Origin: Shewanella halifaxensis HAW-EB4
GTDB taxonomy: Bacteria > Pseudomonadota > Gammaproteobacteria > Enterobacterales > Shewanellaceae
Assembly: GCF_000019185.1 (NCBI RefSeq)
Contig: NC_010334.1
Span: forward strand, 3,100,001-3,164,000
DNA length: 64,000 nucleotides
Direction of reading: 5' to 3'
In this document: positions 44,304-53,547 of the stretch, one piece after another
How the letters are laid out: each line of letters begins with the position of its first letter
Position numbering within the stretch: the stretch's first letter is position 1
Program-made: the position numbers and the translations under genes
Notes under the pieces: model-generated
What the model saw: only the letters and a program-made list of their open reading frames with translations
Databases searched by the model: none
What the model was told of the DNA's origin: nothing

Positions 44304-46586
44304 ATGACCGAAAAAACTGAACAGTTTGCAACCGCGTGGGAAGGTTTCACCGCTGGCGATTGGAAAACTGAAGTCAATGTGCGTGACTTTATTCAAGCTA
44401 ACTACACTCCTTATGAAGGCGACGAGTCTTTCCTTGCCGGTGCTACTGAAGCAACGACCGAACTTTGGGACAAAGTTATGGTTGGCGTTAAGGAAGAGAA
44501 CCGCACTCACGCTCCTGTAGATTTTGATACATCTCGCGTATCAACAATCACTTCTCACGAAGCTGGTTACATTACTAAAGATTTAGAAACTATCGTTGGT
44601 CTGCAAACAGAAGCTCCGCTTAAGCGCGCTATGTTGCCAAACGGTGGTATTCGTATGGTTGAAAGTTCTTGCGCTGCATACGGCCGTGAACTAGACGCTG
44701 ACGTAAAATACGTATTCTCAGAGCTACGTAAGACACACAACCAAGGTGTGTTTGATATCTACACTCCAGAAATCATGCGTTGTCGTAAGTCTGGCGTATT
44801 GACTGGTTTACCAGATGCATACGGCCGTGGTCGTATCATTGGTGACTACCGTCGTGTTGCGCTATACGGTATTGATTTCCTAATGGCGGACAAGTTTGCT
44901 CAGTTCACTTCTCTTCAGTCTGATTTCGAAACTGGCGAAAACTTGTCTTACACTATGCAACTTCGTGAAGAAATTGCTGAGCAGCACAAAGCACTAGGTC
45001 AAATGAAGAAGATGGCAGCAAGCTACGGCTTCGACATCTCTTTACCTGCGACTAACGCTAAAGAAGCGATCCAGTGGACTTACTTCGGCTACCTAGCTGC
45101 AGTTAAGAGCCAAAACGGTGCGGCTATGTCTTTAGGTCGTACTTCTAGCTTCCTAGATATCTTCATCGAACGCGATCTTAAGAATGGCACATTGACTGAG
45201 CAAGAAGCTCAAGAGATGGTTGACCATTTCGTAATGAAGCTACGTATGGTTCGTTTCCTACGTACTCCAGAATACGATGAGCTATTCTCTGGCGACCCAA
45301 TCTGGGCTACAGAGTCTATCGCTGGTATGGGTCTTGACGGCCGTACACTAGTAACTAAGTCAAGCTTCCGTTTCTTGCACACTCTATACAACATGGGTCC
45401 TAGCCCAGAGCCAAACATCACGGTTCTATGGTCAGAGCAACTACCGCTAAACTTCAAGAAGTACGCGGCTAAAGTATCTATCGATACTAGCTCTATCCAA
45501 TACGAAAACGATGACCTAATGCGTCCAGATTTCGAATCTGACGATTACGCTATCGCATGTTGTGTAAGCCCAATGATCGTGGGTAAGCACATGCAGTTCT
45601 TCGGCGCGCGTGCAAACCTTGCTAAGACAATGCTTTACGCAATCAACGGTGGTGTTGACGAGAAACTTAACGCTCAAATCGGTCCTAAGTCTGCGCCAAT
45701 TACAGACGAAGTATTGAACTACGATGACGTTATGGCTCGTTTAGACACTATGATGGACTGGCTTGCTACACAATATGTGTCTGCACTAAATGCTATCCAC
45801 TTCATGCACGACAAGTACTCTTATGAAGCAGCTCTTATGGCTCTTCATGACAGAGACGTACGTCGTACTATGGCATGTGGTATCGCAGGTCTTTCTATCA
45901 CTGCTGACTCACTAGCTGCTATTAAGTACGCAACAGTTAAGCCAATCCGTGATGAAAACGGCATTGCTGTTGACTTCGACATCGAAGGCGACTATCCAAA
46001 GTTCGGTAACAACGACCCACGTGTTGACGATATTGCTACTGAATTAGTTGAGCGTTTCATGGCGAAGATCCGTGCTATGAAGATGTACCGTGATGCGATC
46101 CCAACACAGTCTATCTTAACCATTACTTCAAACGTAGTTTATGGTAAGAAGACAGGTAACACACCAGATGGTCGCCGCGCTGGTGCACCATTTGCTCCAG
46201 GTGCTAACCCAATGCACGGTCGTGATGAGAAAGGCGCAATTGCATCTTTAACATCTGTAGCTAAGCTACCATTTGCTCACGCACAAGACGGTATCTCTTA
46301 CACATTCTCTATCGTACCTAACGCATTAGGTAAAGATGATGATGCTCGTAAGACAAACCTAGCTGCGCTTATGGATGGTTACTTCGCACACAACGATAAC
46401 CGTGAAGGTGGTCAACACCTGAACGTTAACGTAATGAACCGTGAAATGCTTGAAGATGCTATTGTTAACCCAGATAAGTATCCACAGTTAACGATCCGTG
46501 TTTCTGGTTACGCAGTACGCTTTAACTCTCTAACGCCTGAGCAACAGCAAGACGTTATTACCCGTACCTTTACTAAAGGTCTGTAA
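44304..46586 (+). CDS. pflB: formate C-acetyltransferase (pyruvate formate-lyase)
   Basis: Cytoplasmic glycyl-radical enzyme of 760 aa that converts pyruvate and CoA to formate and acetyl-CoA under anoxia. The active-site Cys pair is in DYAIACCVSPMIVGKH, and the radical Gly is in VRVSGYAVRFNSLTPEQQQDV near the C-terminus. The frame runs upstream to 44250, but MTEKTEQFATAWEGF at ATG 44304 is the homologous start. Codon use suggests strong expression. pflA follows by 64 bases, ackA-pta lie downstream; together they make acetate and ATP. Confidence 0.97.
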   Translation: MTEKTEQFATAWEGFTAGDWKTEVNVRDFIQANYTPYEGDESFLAGATEATTELWDKVMVGVKEENRTHAPVDFDTSRVSTITSHEAGYITKDLETIVGLQTEAPLKRAMLPNGGIRMVESSCAAYGRELDADVKYVFSELRKTHNQGVFDIYTPEIMRCRKSGVLTGLPDAYGRGRIIGDYRRVALYGIDFLMADKFAQFTSLQSDFETGENLSYTMQLREEIAEQHKALGQMKKMAASYGFDISLPATNAKEAIQWTYFGYLAAVKSQNGAAMSLGRTSSFLDIFIERDLKNGTLTEQEAQEMVDHFVMKLRMVRFLRTPEYDELFSGDPIWATESIAGMGLDGRTLVTKSSFRFLHTLYNMGPSPEPNITVLWSEQLPLNFKKYAAKVSIDTSSIQYENDDLMRPDFESDDYAIACCVSPMIVGKHMQFFGARANLAKTMLYAINGGVDEKLNAQIGPKSAPITDEVLNYDDVMARLDTMMDWLATQYVSALNAIHFMHDKYSYEAALMALHDRDVRRTMACGIAGLSITADSLAAIKYATVKPIRDENGIAVDFDIEGDYPKFGNNDPRVDDIATELVERFMAKIRAMKMYRDAIPTQSILTITSNVVYGKKTGNTPDGRRAGAPFAPGANPMHGRDEKGAIASLTSVAKLPFAHAQDGISYTFSIVPNALGKDDDARKTNLAALMDGYFAHNDNREGGQHLNVNVMNREMLEDAIVNPDKYPQLTIRVSGYAVRFNSLTPEQQQDVITRTFTKGL

Positions 46587-46650
46587 GTTTAATTAAGTGT
46601 CGATTCGGCTGATGTAACGTCAAGCGTTCGTCAGCCTAACAGGAGTAAAA

Positions 46651-47391
46651 ATGGCAGTTATCGGTCGGATTCATTCAATTGAATCTTTCGGAACAGTAGA
46701 TGGTCCCGGTATCCGGTTTATCACCTTTATGCAGGGCTGCTTAATGCGCTGTTTATACTGCCATAACCGCGACACTTGGGACTTACACGGTGGTAAAGAA
46801 ATGAAAGTCGATGACTTAATGAGTCAAATCATTAGTTATCGACCTTTTCTTGAAGCCAGTGGCGGTGGTGTTACCGCAAGTGGCGGAGAAGCGATATTAC
46901 AAGCTGATTTCGTTGCTGAACTTTTCAAAGCGTGTAAAAAGGAAGGTATTCATACCTGCCTCGATACCAATGGCTTTGTTAGAAAGCACACACCAATTAT
47001 CGATGAGTTACTCGATAATACAGATTTAGTGTTACTGGATATAAAACAGATTGATGATGCAAAGCATATCGTTCTGACCAATGTCAGTAACCACCGTACG
47101 CTACAGTTTGCAGAGTATTTGCATAAGCGTGGGCAAAAAACATGGATTCGATATGTGGTTGTTGGCGGATATACCGACGATATCCCATCAGCACAAGCGC
47201 TAGCCGAATTTATAAAACCTATGACTAATGTGGAAAAGGTTGAGTTACTCCCCTACCACGAGCTAGGTAAGCATAAATGGGAAGCGATGGGGGTGGACTA
47301 TGAGCTTAATACGATCTCACCACCCAGCACCGAAACCATGGAACAGATTAAGAAAGTCTTTACTGATATGGGAATTAACGCGGTTTATTAA
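46651..47391 (+). CDS. pflA: pyruvate formate-lyase activating enzyme
   Basis: Radical-SAM enzyme of 246 aa that installs the glycyl radical on PflB. The iron-sulfur motif is CLMRCLYCHN (Cys at about 30, 34 and 37), and the GGE motif is SGGEAILQ. It follows pflB in the same operon and has GGAGTAAAA just before its ATG. A perfect palindrome ACGCGGTT-TATT-AACCGCGT spans its stop codon. Confidence 0.96.
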   Translation: MAVIGRIHSIESFGTVDGPGIRFITFMQGCLMRCLYCHNRDTWDLHGGKEMKVDDLMSQIISYRPFLEASGGGVTASGGEAILQADFVAELFKACKKEGIHTCLDTNGFVRKHTPIIDELLDNTDLVLLDIKQIDDAKHIVLTNVSNHRTLQFAEYLHKRGQKTWIRYVVVGGYTDDIPSAQALAEFIKPMTNVEKVELLPYHELGKHKWEAMGVDYELNTISPPSTETMEQIKKVFTDMGINAVY

Positions 47392-47425
47392 CCGCGTGAT
47401 TAAAGCAAGGACCTAAGCAAATAAG

Positions 47426-47869
47426 CTAGAGTTCTTCCCAATAACTGGCATCTAAGCGTTCAAAGGCCGCTTTTAATATTAGCGCCATATCGAAATAACA
47501 CGCTTTAGCGCCTAGCGGCCGACAATTAACGCCCAATTGCATTAATTTAGTCGATAACTGGTTACCCCAGTCAAGTAAAGAGAGTGGTAAAGGATGGCGA
47601 GAACGCCAACCGAGCCAGAGTAAGCCTTGAATAGGCAAGCTGATAAAGAACAATGCGATGGTTATCGCTTGGGGCAGATAGCTCCAGCCATGCAAGTACA
47701 ACTGACTCGCCGCAGCCAAAATAGCCAATAATGGCATTAACGGCAATGCCAGTTTAGTGGCTCGCATGACGCGATACTCAGGAAAGTAATAACTGAGTTG
47801 TCGAACCATAGGCCAGGTCTTCATATAACGACGACCTTCGCCCAATGTTTTGAGAACTTGAATGCTCAA
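47426..47869 (-). CDS. yfbV: YfbV membrane protein (UPF0208)
   Basis: Inner-membrane protein of about 147 aa with two hydrophobic segments (LALPLMPLLAILAAASQL and ITIALFFISLPIQGLLWL). The pattern GRRYMKTWP and PLPLSLLDWG, and the position beside ackA, match YfbV, as in E. coli. The frame can start at GTG 47878, but AGGTG lies before TTG 47869, so I use that. In E. coli YfbV affects the Ter macrodomain; the role here is assumed the same. Confidence 0.85.
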   Translation of the reverse strand: MSIQVLKTLGEGRRYMKTWPMVRQLSYYFPEYRVMRATKLALPLMPLLAILAAASQLYLHGWSYLPQAITIALFFISLPIQGLLWLGWRSRHPLPLSLLDWGNQLSTKLMQLGVNCRPLGAKACYFDMALILKAAFERLDASYWEEL

Positions 47870-48064
47870 CGATGGCACCTATAAATAAAATTAACAGCCT
47901 AACTTTAGCATAAACACTCGGCCAGCCCCAAGGGCTACAGCAGAGTAAGACACAACTTTGCTCTTTTAAAGAGCATACTTTACGACTTCGGCTATAGTTG
48001 CCATATGAAGTTTTGTTATTAGGTGAGTCAAACGGCTTCACCATTTATTGCGAAAGGTTTAAAC

Positions 48065-49261
48065 ATGTCAAACAAACTGGTACTGGTGCTTAACTGTGGT
48101 AGTTCATCTCTAAAGTTTGCAGTAATTGATGCGATTTCTGGCGATGATCAAATTTCAGGTCTAGCTGAGTGTTTTGGTCTTGAAGATTCAAGAATCAAAT
48201 GGAAAGTTAACGGCCAGAAGAGTGAAGCTAGCCTAGGTGCTTTTACCGCTCACAGAGAAGCTGTTGAATACATTGTTAACGACATTCTAGGTGCTCACCC
48301 AGAAATCGCTGCTGAGATCCAAGCAATTGGTCACCGCGTTGTTCACGGTGGTGAGAAATTCACTCACTCAGTAATTATTGACGAATCTGTTATTCACGGT
48401 ATTGAAGATTGTGCAACTTTAGCACCACTTCATAACCCAGCACACCTTATCGGTATTCGTGCAGCACAAGCATCTTTCCCAGCTCTACCACAAGTTGCTG
48501 TGTTCGATACTGCGTTCCACCAAACTATGCCTGAGAAAGCGTATATCTACGCGCTTCCATACAAGCTATACCGTGAAAATGCTATCCGTCGCTATGGCAT
48601 GCACGGTACTAGCCACCTATTCATCAGCCGCGAAGCTGCTGCTGCACTAGGAAAAGACGAAGCTGATACCAACATCATCTGTGCTCACCTAGGTAATGGC
48701 GCGTCTGTTACTGCGATTAAAGGCGGTAAGAGTGTTGATACTTCTATGGGTCTAACTCCTCTAGAAGGTTTGGTAATGGGTACACGTTGTGGTGACGTTG
48801 ATCCTTCAGTTATCTTCCATCTAGTTAACCGTCTAGGTTACACATTGGATGAAGTTGAATCTGTACTGAACAAGCAAAGTGGTCTACTAGGTATTTCTGA
48901 ACTAACTAACGATTGCCGTGGCATCGAAGAAGGTTTCGAAAACGGTCATAAAGGTGCGACATTAGCACTTGAGATCTTCTGTTACCGTCTAGCTAAGTAC
49001 ATCGCTTCTTACACTGTACCACTAGAGCGCCTTGACGCTGTAGTATTCACTGGTGGTATCGGTGAAAACTCTAACCTAATTCGTGAGAAAGTACTTAACT
49101 CTCTAGCTATCTTTAACTTCAACGTAGACGCCGAGCGTAACGCTGCAGCTCGTTTCGGTAATGGTGGCAAGATCACGACTGACGAAGGTACTGTTGCTAT
49201 GGTTATCCCTACTAATGAAGAGTGGGTTATTGCGCAAGACGCAATCGAGCTAATCAAGTAA
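48065..49261 (+). CDS. ackA: acetate kinase
   Basis: Cytoplasmic enzyme of 398 aa that makes acetate and ATP from acetyl phosphate. The start MSNKLVLVLNCGSSSLKFAV, the catalytic MHGTSHLF region and FTGGIGENS near the C-terminus are diagnostic. The frame runs upstream to 48023, but ATG 48065 with AAAGG before it is the homologous start. Followed by pta after a perfect hairpin (49279-49305). Confidence 0.97.
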   Translation: MSNKLVLVLNCGSSSLKFAVIDAISGDDQISGLAECFGLEDSRIKWKVNGQKSEASLGAFTAHREAVEYIVNDILGAHPEIAAEIQAIGHRVVHGGEKFTHSVIIDESVIHGIEDCATLAPLHNPAHLIGIRAAQASFPALPQVAVFDTAFHQTMPEKAYIYALPYKLYRENAIRRYGMHGTSHLFISREAAAALGKDEADTNIICAHLGNGASVTAIKGGKSVDTSMGLTPLEGLVMGTRCGDVDPSVIFHLVNRLGYTLDEVESVLNKQSGLLGISELTNDCRGIEEGFENGHKGATLALEIFCYRLAKYIASYTVPLERLDAVVFTGGIGENSNLIREKVLNSLAIFNFNVDAERNAAARFGNGGKITTDEGTVAMVIPTNEEWVIAQDAIELIK

Positions 49262-49278
49262 CTAAAGTATACAATTAA

Positions 49279-49305
49279 AGCAGCTAATACATGGTATTAG
49301 CTGCT
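49279..49305 (+). promoter_or_regulatory. perfect hairpin between ackA and pta
   Basis: AGCAGCTAATAC and GTATTAGCTGCT are exact reverse complements around ATG. No T-run follows, so it is not an ordinary terminator. It lies 18 bases after ackA and about 60 bases before pta, and may be an RNA processing or stability element that sets the ackA:pta ratio. Confidence 0.6.
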
Positions 49306-49367
49306 GTTGGTGCAATTTAGTTTTCAGTCATACTTTGTATGACATTATCGAGTTTTAAGAGGTCATT

Positions 49368-51515
49368 ATGTCTCGTAACATTATGCTCATTCCTGTGGGT
49401 ACCGGAGTTGGTTTAACATCCATCAGTTTAGGTATGGTACGTGCACTTGAACGCCACGGCGTTAAAGTTCGCTTTTTCAAGCCTATCGCTCAGCAACGTC
49501 CAAATGACAACGGCCCAGAGCGTTCAACAACGATTTTGAGCAAGTCTCCTACCGTTAATCCACTCGAGCCATTCGAGATGGAGCACGCTGAGAAGCTTAT
49601 TCGTGCAGACCAAACTGATGTGTTGATGGAGCAGATCATTGCTCGTGCAACAGAATGTGCTGATGATACAGAAACGTTGATCGTCGAAGGCTTAGTCCAG
49701 ACTCGTAATCATCCTTTCTCAAGCGATGTAAACCATGCTATCGCAAAGGCACTTGATGCTGACATTATTTTTGTTGCCACTCCAGGTAACGAAAGTGCTA
49801 CAGCATTGATGAACCGCCTAGAGATTTCTCATAACTCTTGGGGTGGATCTGAAAACAAACGTTTAATTGGTGCAATCGTCAACAAGATTGGCGCACCGGT
49901 TGATGACGAAGGTCGTGCACGTCCAGATCTATCAGAAGTATTTGATCATGATGAAATGCAACGTCCAGATGCTGCAAGCATGTTCCAACTTCCTGGCAAG
50001 AGCCCACTTCGTATTTTAGGTAGCGTGCCTTACAACTTAGATTTGGTTGCACCACGTGCGTCAGATCTTGCTAAGCACTTAAGCGCTAAAATCATCAACG
50101 CCGGTGAGATGAACACTCGCCGTATGCGTAAAGTGACTTTCTGTGCTCGCAGTATTCCGAATATGGTTACCCATATTAAAACTGATTCACTACTTGTGAC
50201 TTCAGGCGATCGCTCTGATGTTATCGTTTCGGCCTGTCTTGCATCAATGAACGGCGTAAAAGTCGGTGCCTTGCTACTTACTGGTGGTTATGAGCCAGAG
50301 CCACAGATCATGGAGCTTTGTGAGCAAGCATTCGAAACGGGTCTACCTGTTTTCTTAATCGATACTAACACTTGGCAGACTGCGCTAAACATCCAGCGTT
50401 TTGACCATGAAGTGCCTGTTGATGACGCTGTACGTATTGAACTCGTTCAAGAGTTTGTTGCTAGCCACATCGATCAGAACTGGGTTGAAAGCATCACTAA
50501 AAACTCACCTCGTGAACACCGTTTATCACCACCTGCATTCCGTTACAAGCTAACTGAACTTGCTCGTGCGGCGCGTAAGACTGTTGTATTACCTGAAGGT
50601 GACGAGCCAAGAACCATCGAAGCCGCTGCCATCTGTGCTGAACGTGGCATTGCACGTTGCGTACTATTAGGTAACCGCGAAGAGATTGAGCGTATCGCAA
50701 CACAACAAGGTGTAGTGCTAGGCGATGGCGTTGAAATTATCGACCCAGAAACATCACGTAGCCGTTATGTTGAGGCGATGGTTGAACTACGTCGCGGTAA
50801 AGGTCTAACTGAAGTTGTTGCCAGAGAGCAACTTGAAGACAACATGGTACTAGGTACTATGATGCTAGCTCAAGGCGAAGTTGACGGTATCGTATCGGGT
50901 GCGGTAAACACCACTGCGAATACAATTCGTCCACCACTACAGTTGATTAAGACTGCACCAGGTTCAAACTTAGTGTCTTCTATCTTCTTCATGCTAATGC
51001 CTGATCAAGTTTATATCTACGGTGACTGTGCGATTAATCCAGATCCAAATGCTGAGCAGCTAGCCGATATCGCGATTCAATCTGCAGAATCTGCAATTGC
51101 ATTCGGTATCGAGCCACGCGTAGCGATGATCAGTTACTCGACTGGTAGTTCAGGTACAGGTTCTGACGTAGATAAGGTTCGTGAAGCTACACGCATCGCG
51201 AAAGAGAAGCGTCCAGATCTTATCATCGACGGTCCTCTTCAGTATGACGCAGCGGTAATGCCAAACGTTGCTCGCTCAAAAGCGCCTGACAGCCCAGTTG
51301 CTGGTCAAGCGACTGTATTCGTATTCCCAGATCTAAACACGGGTAACACGACATACAAAGCGGTACAGCGTAGTGCTGACTTGATCTCTATTGGCCCAAT
51401 GCTTCAAGGTATGCGTAAGCCAGTAAACGATCTATCTCGTGGTGCATTAGTTGACGATATCGTTTACACGATCGCACTAACTGCAATCCAAGCGGCACAG
51501 AACGAAAAAGCTTAA
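49368..51515 (+). CDS. pta: phosphate acetyltransferase, long form
   Basis: Enzyme of 715 aa that exchanges acetyl-CoA and acetyl phosphate. An N-terminal ATPase-like domain (about 1-215; NIMLIPVGTGVGLTSIS), a DRTGG-type domain (about 215-340) and the catalytic PTA domain (about 385-710; LPEGDEPRTIEAAAICAERG and the SGAVNTTANTIRPPLQ block) give the long-form layout of E. coli Pta. GAGGTCATT precedes ATG. Second gene of the ackA-pta operon. Confidence 0.96.
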   Translation: MSRNIMLIPVGTGVGLTSISLGMVRALERHGVKVRFFKPIAQQRPNDNGPERSTTILSKSPTVNPLEPFEMEHAEKLIRADQTDVLMEQIIARATECADDTETLIVEGLVQTRNHPFSSDVNHAIAKALDADIIFVATPGNESATALMNRLEISHNSWGGSENKRLIGAIVNKIGAPVDDEGRARPDLSEVFDHDEMQRPDAASMFQLPGKSPLRILGSVPYNLDLVAPRASDLAKHLSAKIINAGEMNTRRMRKVTFCARSIPNMVTHIKTDSLLVTSGDRSDVIVSACLASMNGVKVGALLLTGGYEPEPQIMELCEQAFETGLPVFLIDTNTWQTALNIQRFDHEVPVDDAVRIELVQEFVASHIDQNWVESITKNSPREHRLSPPAFRYKLTELARAARKTVVLPEGDEPRTIEAAAICAERGIARCVLLGNREEIERIATQQGVVLGDGVEIIDPETSRSRYVEAMVELRRGKGLTEVVAREQLEDNMVLGTMMLAQGEVDGIVSGAVNTTANTIRPPLQLIKTAPGSNLVSSIFFMLMPDQVYIYGDCAINPDPNAEQLADIAIQSAESAIAFGIEPRVAMISYSTGSSGTGSDVDKVREATRIAKEKRPDLIIDGPLQYDAAVMPNVARSKAPDSPVAGQATVFVFPDLNTGNTTYKAVQRSADLISIGPMLQGMRKPVNDLSRGALVDDIVYTIALTAIQAAQNEKA

Positions 51516-51537
51516 TTAGCTTTGACTAACCCATTAT

Positions 51538-51563
51538 AAAAGCCTGCATCTGCAGGCTTTTTT
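51538..51563. terminator. terminator after pta
   Basis: AAGCCTGCA pairs with TGCAGGCTT around TC, with T-runs after. It ends the ackA-pta operon and, on the other strand, the ABM gene. Confidence 0.9.
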
Positions 51564-51586
51564 GTATCTATCGCAAACTAGTCCGC

Positions 51587-51937
51587 TTACTTATAGATTG
51601 GACTGTCATAATGGTAGCCTTCATCGGTATACGCTGTGACAATCGCATCATCCACTAAACCTGTTTCGGCTTGGACTTGGGTTTCAAAAAAGTGCTGAAT
51701 TTGCTTTCTGGTTCCGTGTGCCGCCCACGCCTCAGCGTTCTCCCAGATTTCATTAAATACAATCGGGTAATCATTACCTGTCGCACTCGGATGACTGATT
51801 TGGCGGGTCAACATATATTGAATACAGCCCTGCTCTCGATATGAGTCTGGCTCAAGCGCCTTAAGCACTTCAAACAGCTCCTCTTCTTTGCCCTCTTTAG
51901 GTTTAAACTGAGCTAAAACGTATACGCGACTCGTCAT
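51587..51937 (-). CDS. antibiotic-biosynthesis-monooxygenase-fold protein (putative quinol monooxygenase)
   Basis: Small cytoplasmic protein of about 116 aa in the ABM ferredoxin-like fold. VYVLAQFKPKEGKEEELFEVLKALEPDSYREQGC and NEIWENAEAWAAHG are typical. Homologues include YgiN-type quinol monooxygenases. The frame runs to 51982, but AAAGGAGAACTT lies before ATG 51937 (MTSRVYV). Substrate is unknown. The gene-free stretch 51938-52437 upstream holds only a doubtful 43-codon frame at about 52143 and nothing else I recognise. Confidence 0.83.
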   Translation of the reverse strand: MTSRVYVLAQFKPKEGKEEELFEVLKALEPDSYREQGCIQYMLTRQISHPSATGNDYPIVFNEIWENAEAWAAHGTRKQIQHFFETQVQAETGLVDDAIVTAYTDEGYHYDSPIYK

Positions 51938-52485
51938 AAGTTCTCCTTTGTGTTCGAACAATCGATAATAGATTAAGTTCAATCGATAATAGCAGGTAAG
52001 CCGCTTAAAAATGGCAAGTCACGCAAAAATAGAGCCGTTAGCTTACGCGACAAGAGACTTCCGGCAATAGTATTATTGCCTACTAACGATTCAAACTAGT
52101 CAGCTAAACGAATGCTATTAGGAAGGCAATAATCAAGGTTTAATGTCACTTATCAACAAGTGCACGGCAAATGTTCGCTGGATCTTTAAAAAGCATGATG
52201 CCGAAGGGATAAGGAGTATATATTTGCGAGGGAAACTCAGTTGCAAAGGAATGACTCAAAAAACAACCAGCTAATTTACTGCTTAAATATGAACAACTTA
52301 AGCAAGTTAAAAATAGTCTTCAACATAGTTGTCCACAGATTCTGTGGATAACCTATTTATGTCATCTCTACAGATATGCCTCAGATCTTTAGCGAGGTCA
52401 AGCTTTTCTCGCGATCCTTTATGAAATTCTTGCGTTAATGCTTAAGAATCGTAATACTGCACAAAATTCTTCACCTCTTTATGCC

Positions 52486-52950
52486 ATGATTAAAGCTATA
52501 CTTTTTGCCAGCGCAGTATTTGGACTTATAGCCTGTAGCCCCTCAGAACAACATAGTGACGACTCAAGCATTTCAGCCCCCCTTTCCCTTAGGACGCCGG
52601 AGTTAACGTCACTTGGCTTCTTGAGTGCTATTTACGTCGATAGAAATGTGGACAAAGCCAAGTTATATGTCGATGAGCCACTTAAAGAGATCTTAAGCCA
52701 CTATTATATTGCAGCTTCGGTACAGCGTAATATGTTGAACTTGTCGATGACAGATGTTGAGCTTGAGGTCGATGAAGTCGACATCGATTTCTTTCGAAAA
52801 TTCACCGATGATGTAACGGTTATTATTAAGATTAAAGGGCTGCGTGGTGGACAGCAATGGATTGATGATCGAACCCTACGCCTACATAAACGCAATGGTA
52901 ACTGGATTATCGTGGAGATCATGCCAGAAAAACGTCAAGTGAATGGCTAA
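52486..52950 (+). CDS. small hypothetical lipoprotein
   Basis: Secreted lipoprotein of about 154 aa. MIKAILFASAVFGLIACSPSE is a lipoprotein signal with lipobox Cys. The mature part (LGFLSAIYVDRNVDKAKLYVDEPL... and WIIVEIMPEKR) looks like an NTF2-like domain. The frame opens at 52438, giving a longer N-terminus; ATG 52486 fits the signal better. Neither has a strong ribosome site. Ends at a terminator. Confidence 0.65.
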   Translation: MIKAILFASAVFGLIACSPSEQHSDDSSISAPLSLRTPELTSLGFLSAIYVDRNVDKAKLYVDEPLKEILSHYYIAASVQRNMLNLSMTDVELEVDEVDIDFFRKFTDDVTVIIKIKGLRGGQQWIDDRTLRLHKRNGNWIIVEIMPEKRQVNG

Positions 52951-52992
52951 CTAACATCAGTTTCCAGATCCGCTGTTTAGCTAGCCCAAACA

Positions 52993-53024
52993 AAAATAGC
53001 AACCTAGTGGTTGCTATTTTATTT
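52993..53024. terminator. terminator after the small lipoprotein gene
   Basis: AAAATAGCAACC and GGTTGCTATTTT form the stem around TAGT, followed by ATTTTT. It serves the lipoprotein gene and the convergent small hypothetical gene. Confidence 0.85.
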
Positions 53025-53058
53025 TTAAAGCTTAGTGATGGGCTTTAAATGATTTTCC

Positions 53059-53250
53059 TTAATCTAAAAACGCTTCTTCATCTATCTCAACTGGAAGAGA
53101 CTCTAACATCTCGTCTTGTAGTTGATAATACGCGCCTTCGTATTCCTGAATTTCCATAACGACTCCGGATCTCTGATTAAGGTGTAGGGACAAAGGCATG
53201 TCATCAATAGTGTGACATTTTGCCTTTTTTAAAACATGCCAATTACGCAT
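53059..53250 (-). CDS. small hypothetical protein
   Basis: Possible 63-residue protein with an acidic C-terminus (QDEMLESLPVEIDEEAFLD). No membrane segment or known family. ATG 53250 has only a weak ribosome site; an internal ATG (MEIQEYEGAYY) is an alternative. Its 3' neighbour is the terminator at 52993, which argues for a real transcript. Confidence 0.5.
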   Translation of the reverse strand: MRNWHVLKKAKCHTIDDMPLSLHLNQRSGVVMEIQEYEGAYYQLQDEMLESLPVEIDEEAFLD

Positions 53251-53499
53251 CGTTTCTAATGGCGATTATAACAGCTTTAAGATATGACTTACAAAAAACT
53301 TTCACAACTGAAGGTAAAAAGCAGCCAAACATCACAAAAATGTAGCCAAAAACTTATAAACAGGAAACTCAACATGAAAGAATTACAACTTTTAATTCAA
53401 AAATGAGCTTAGCAGCAATTTTTATACGCCCAAAAAATATACCTAGAGGGTATGGCCTAATATTAGCTTGAAGCGGCTCATTTACTAACGTTGGCGCAT

Positions 53500-53532
53500 A
53501 AAAAAGGCCAAACACTGGGTTTGGCCTTTTTT
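53500..53532. terminator. strong bidirectional terminator before the methyltransferase gene
   Basis: AAAAAAGGCCAAAC pairs with GTTTGGCCTTTTTT around a short loop. It ends the minus-strand methyltransferase operon. Upstream, 53251-53499 holds a short plus-strand ORF MKELQLLIQK (53374-53406) with AGGAAA before it and a small palindrome ATACC...GGTAT, but no proven gene. Confidence 0.85.
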
Positions 53533-53547
53533 ATATCAATCTACTGG

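Noticed and set aside
47379..47398. Palindrome ACGCGGTT-TATT-AACCGCGT over the pflA stop
   Set aside because: It has no T-run and no second copy nearby; could be chance or a weak stem. Not called a terminator.
52143..52274. 43-codon plus-strand frame between the ABM and small lipoprotein genes
   Set aside because: No ribosome site and no family; Lys/Cys/Thr composition typical of random AT-rich sequence.
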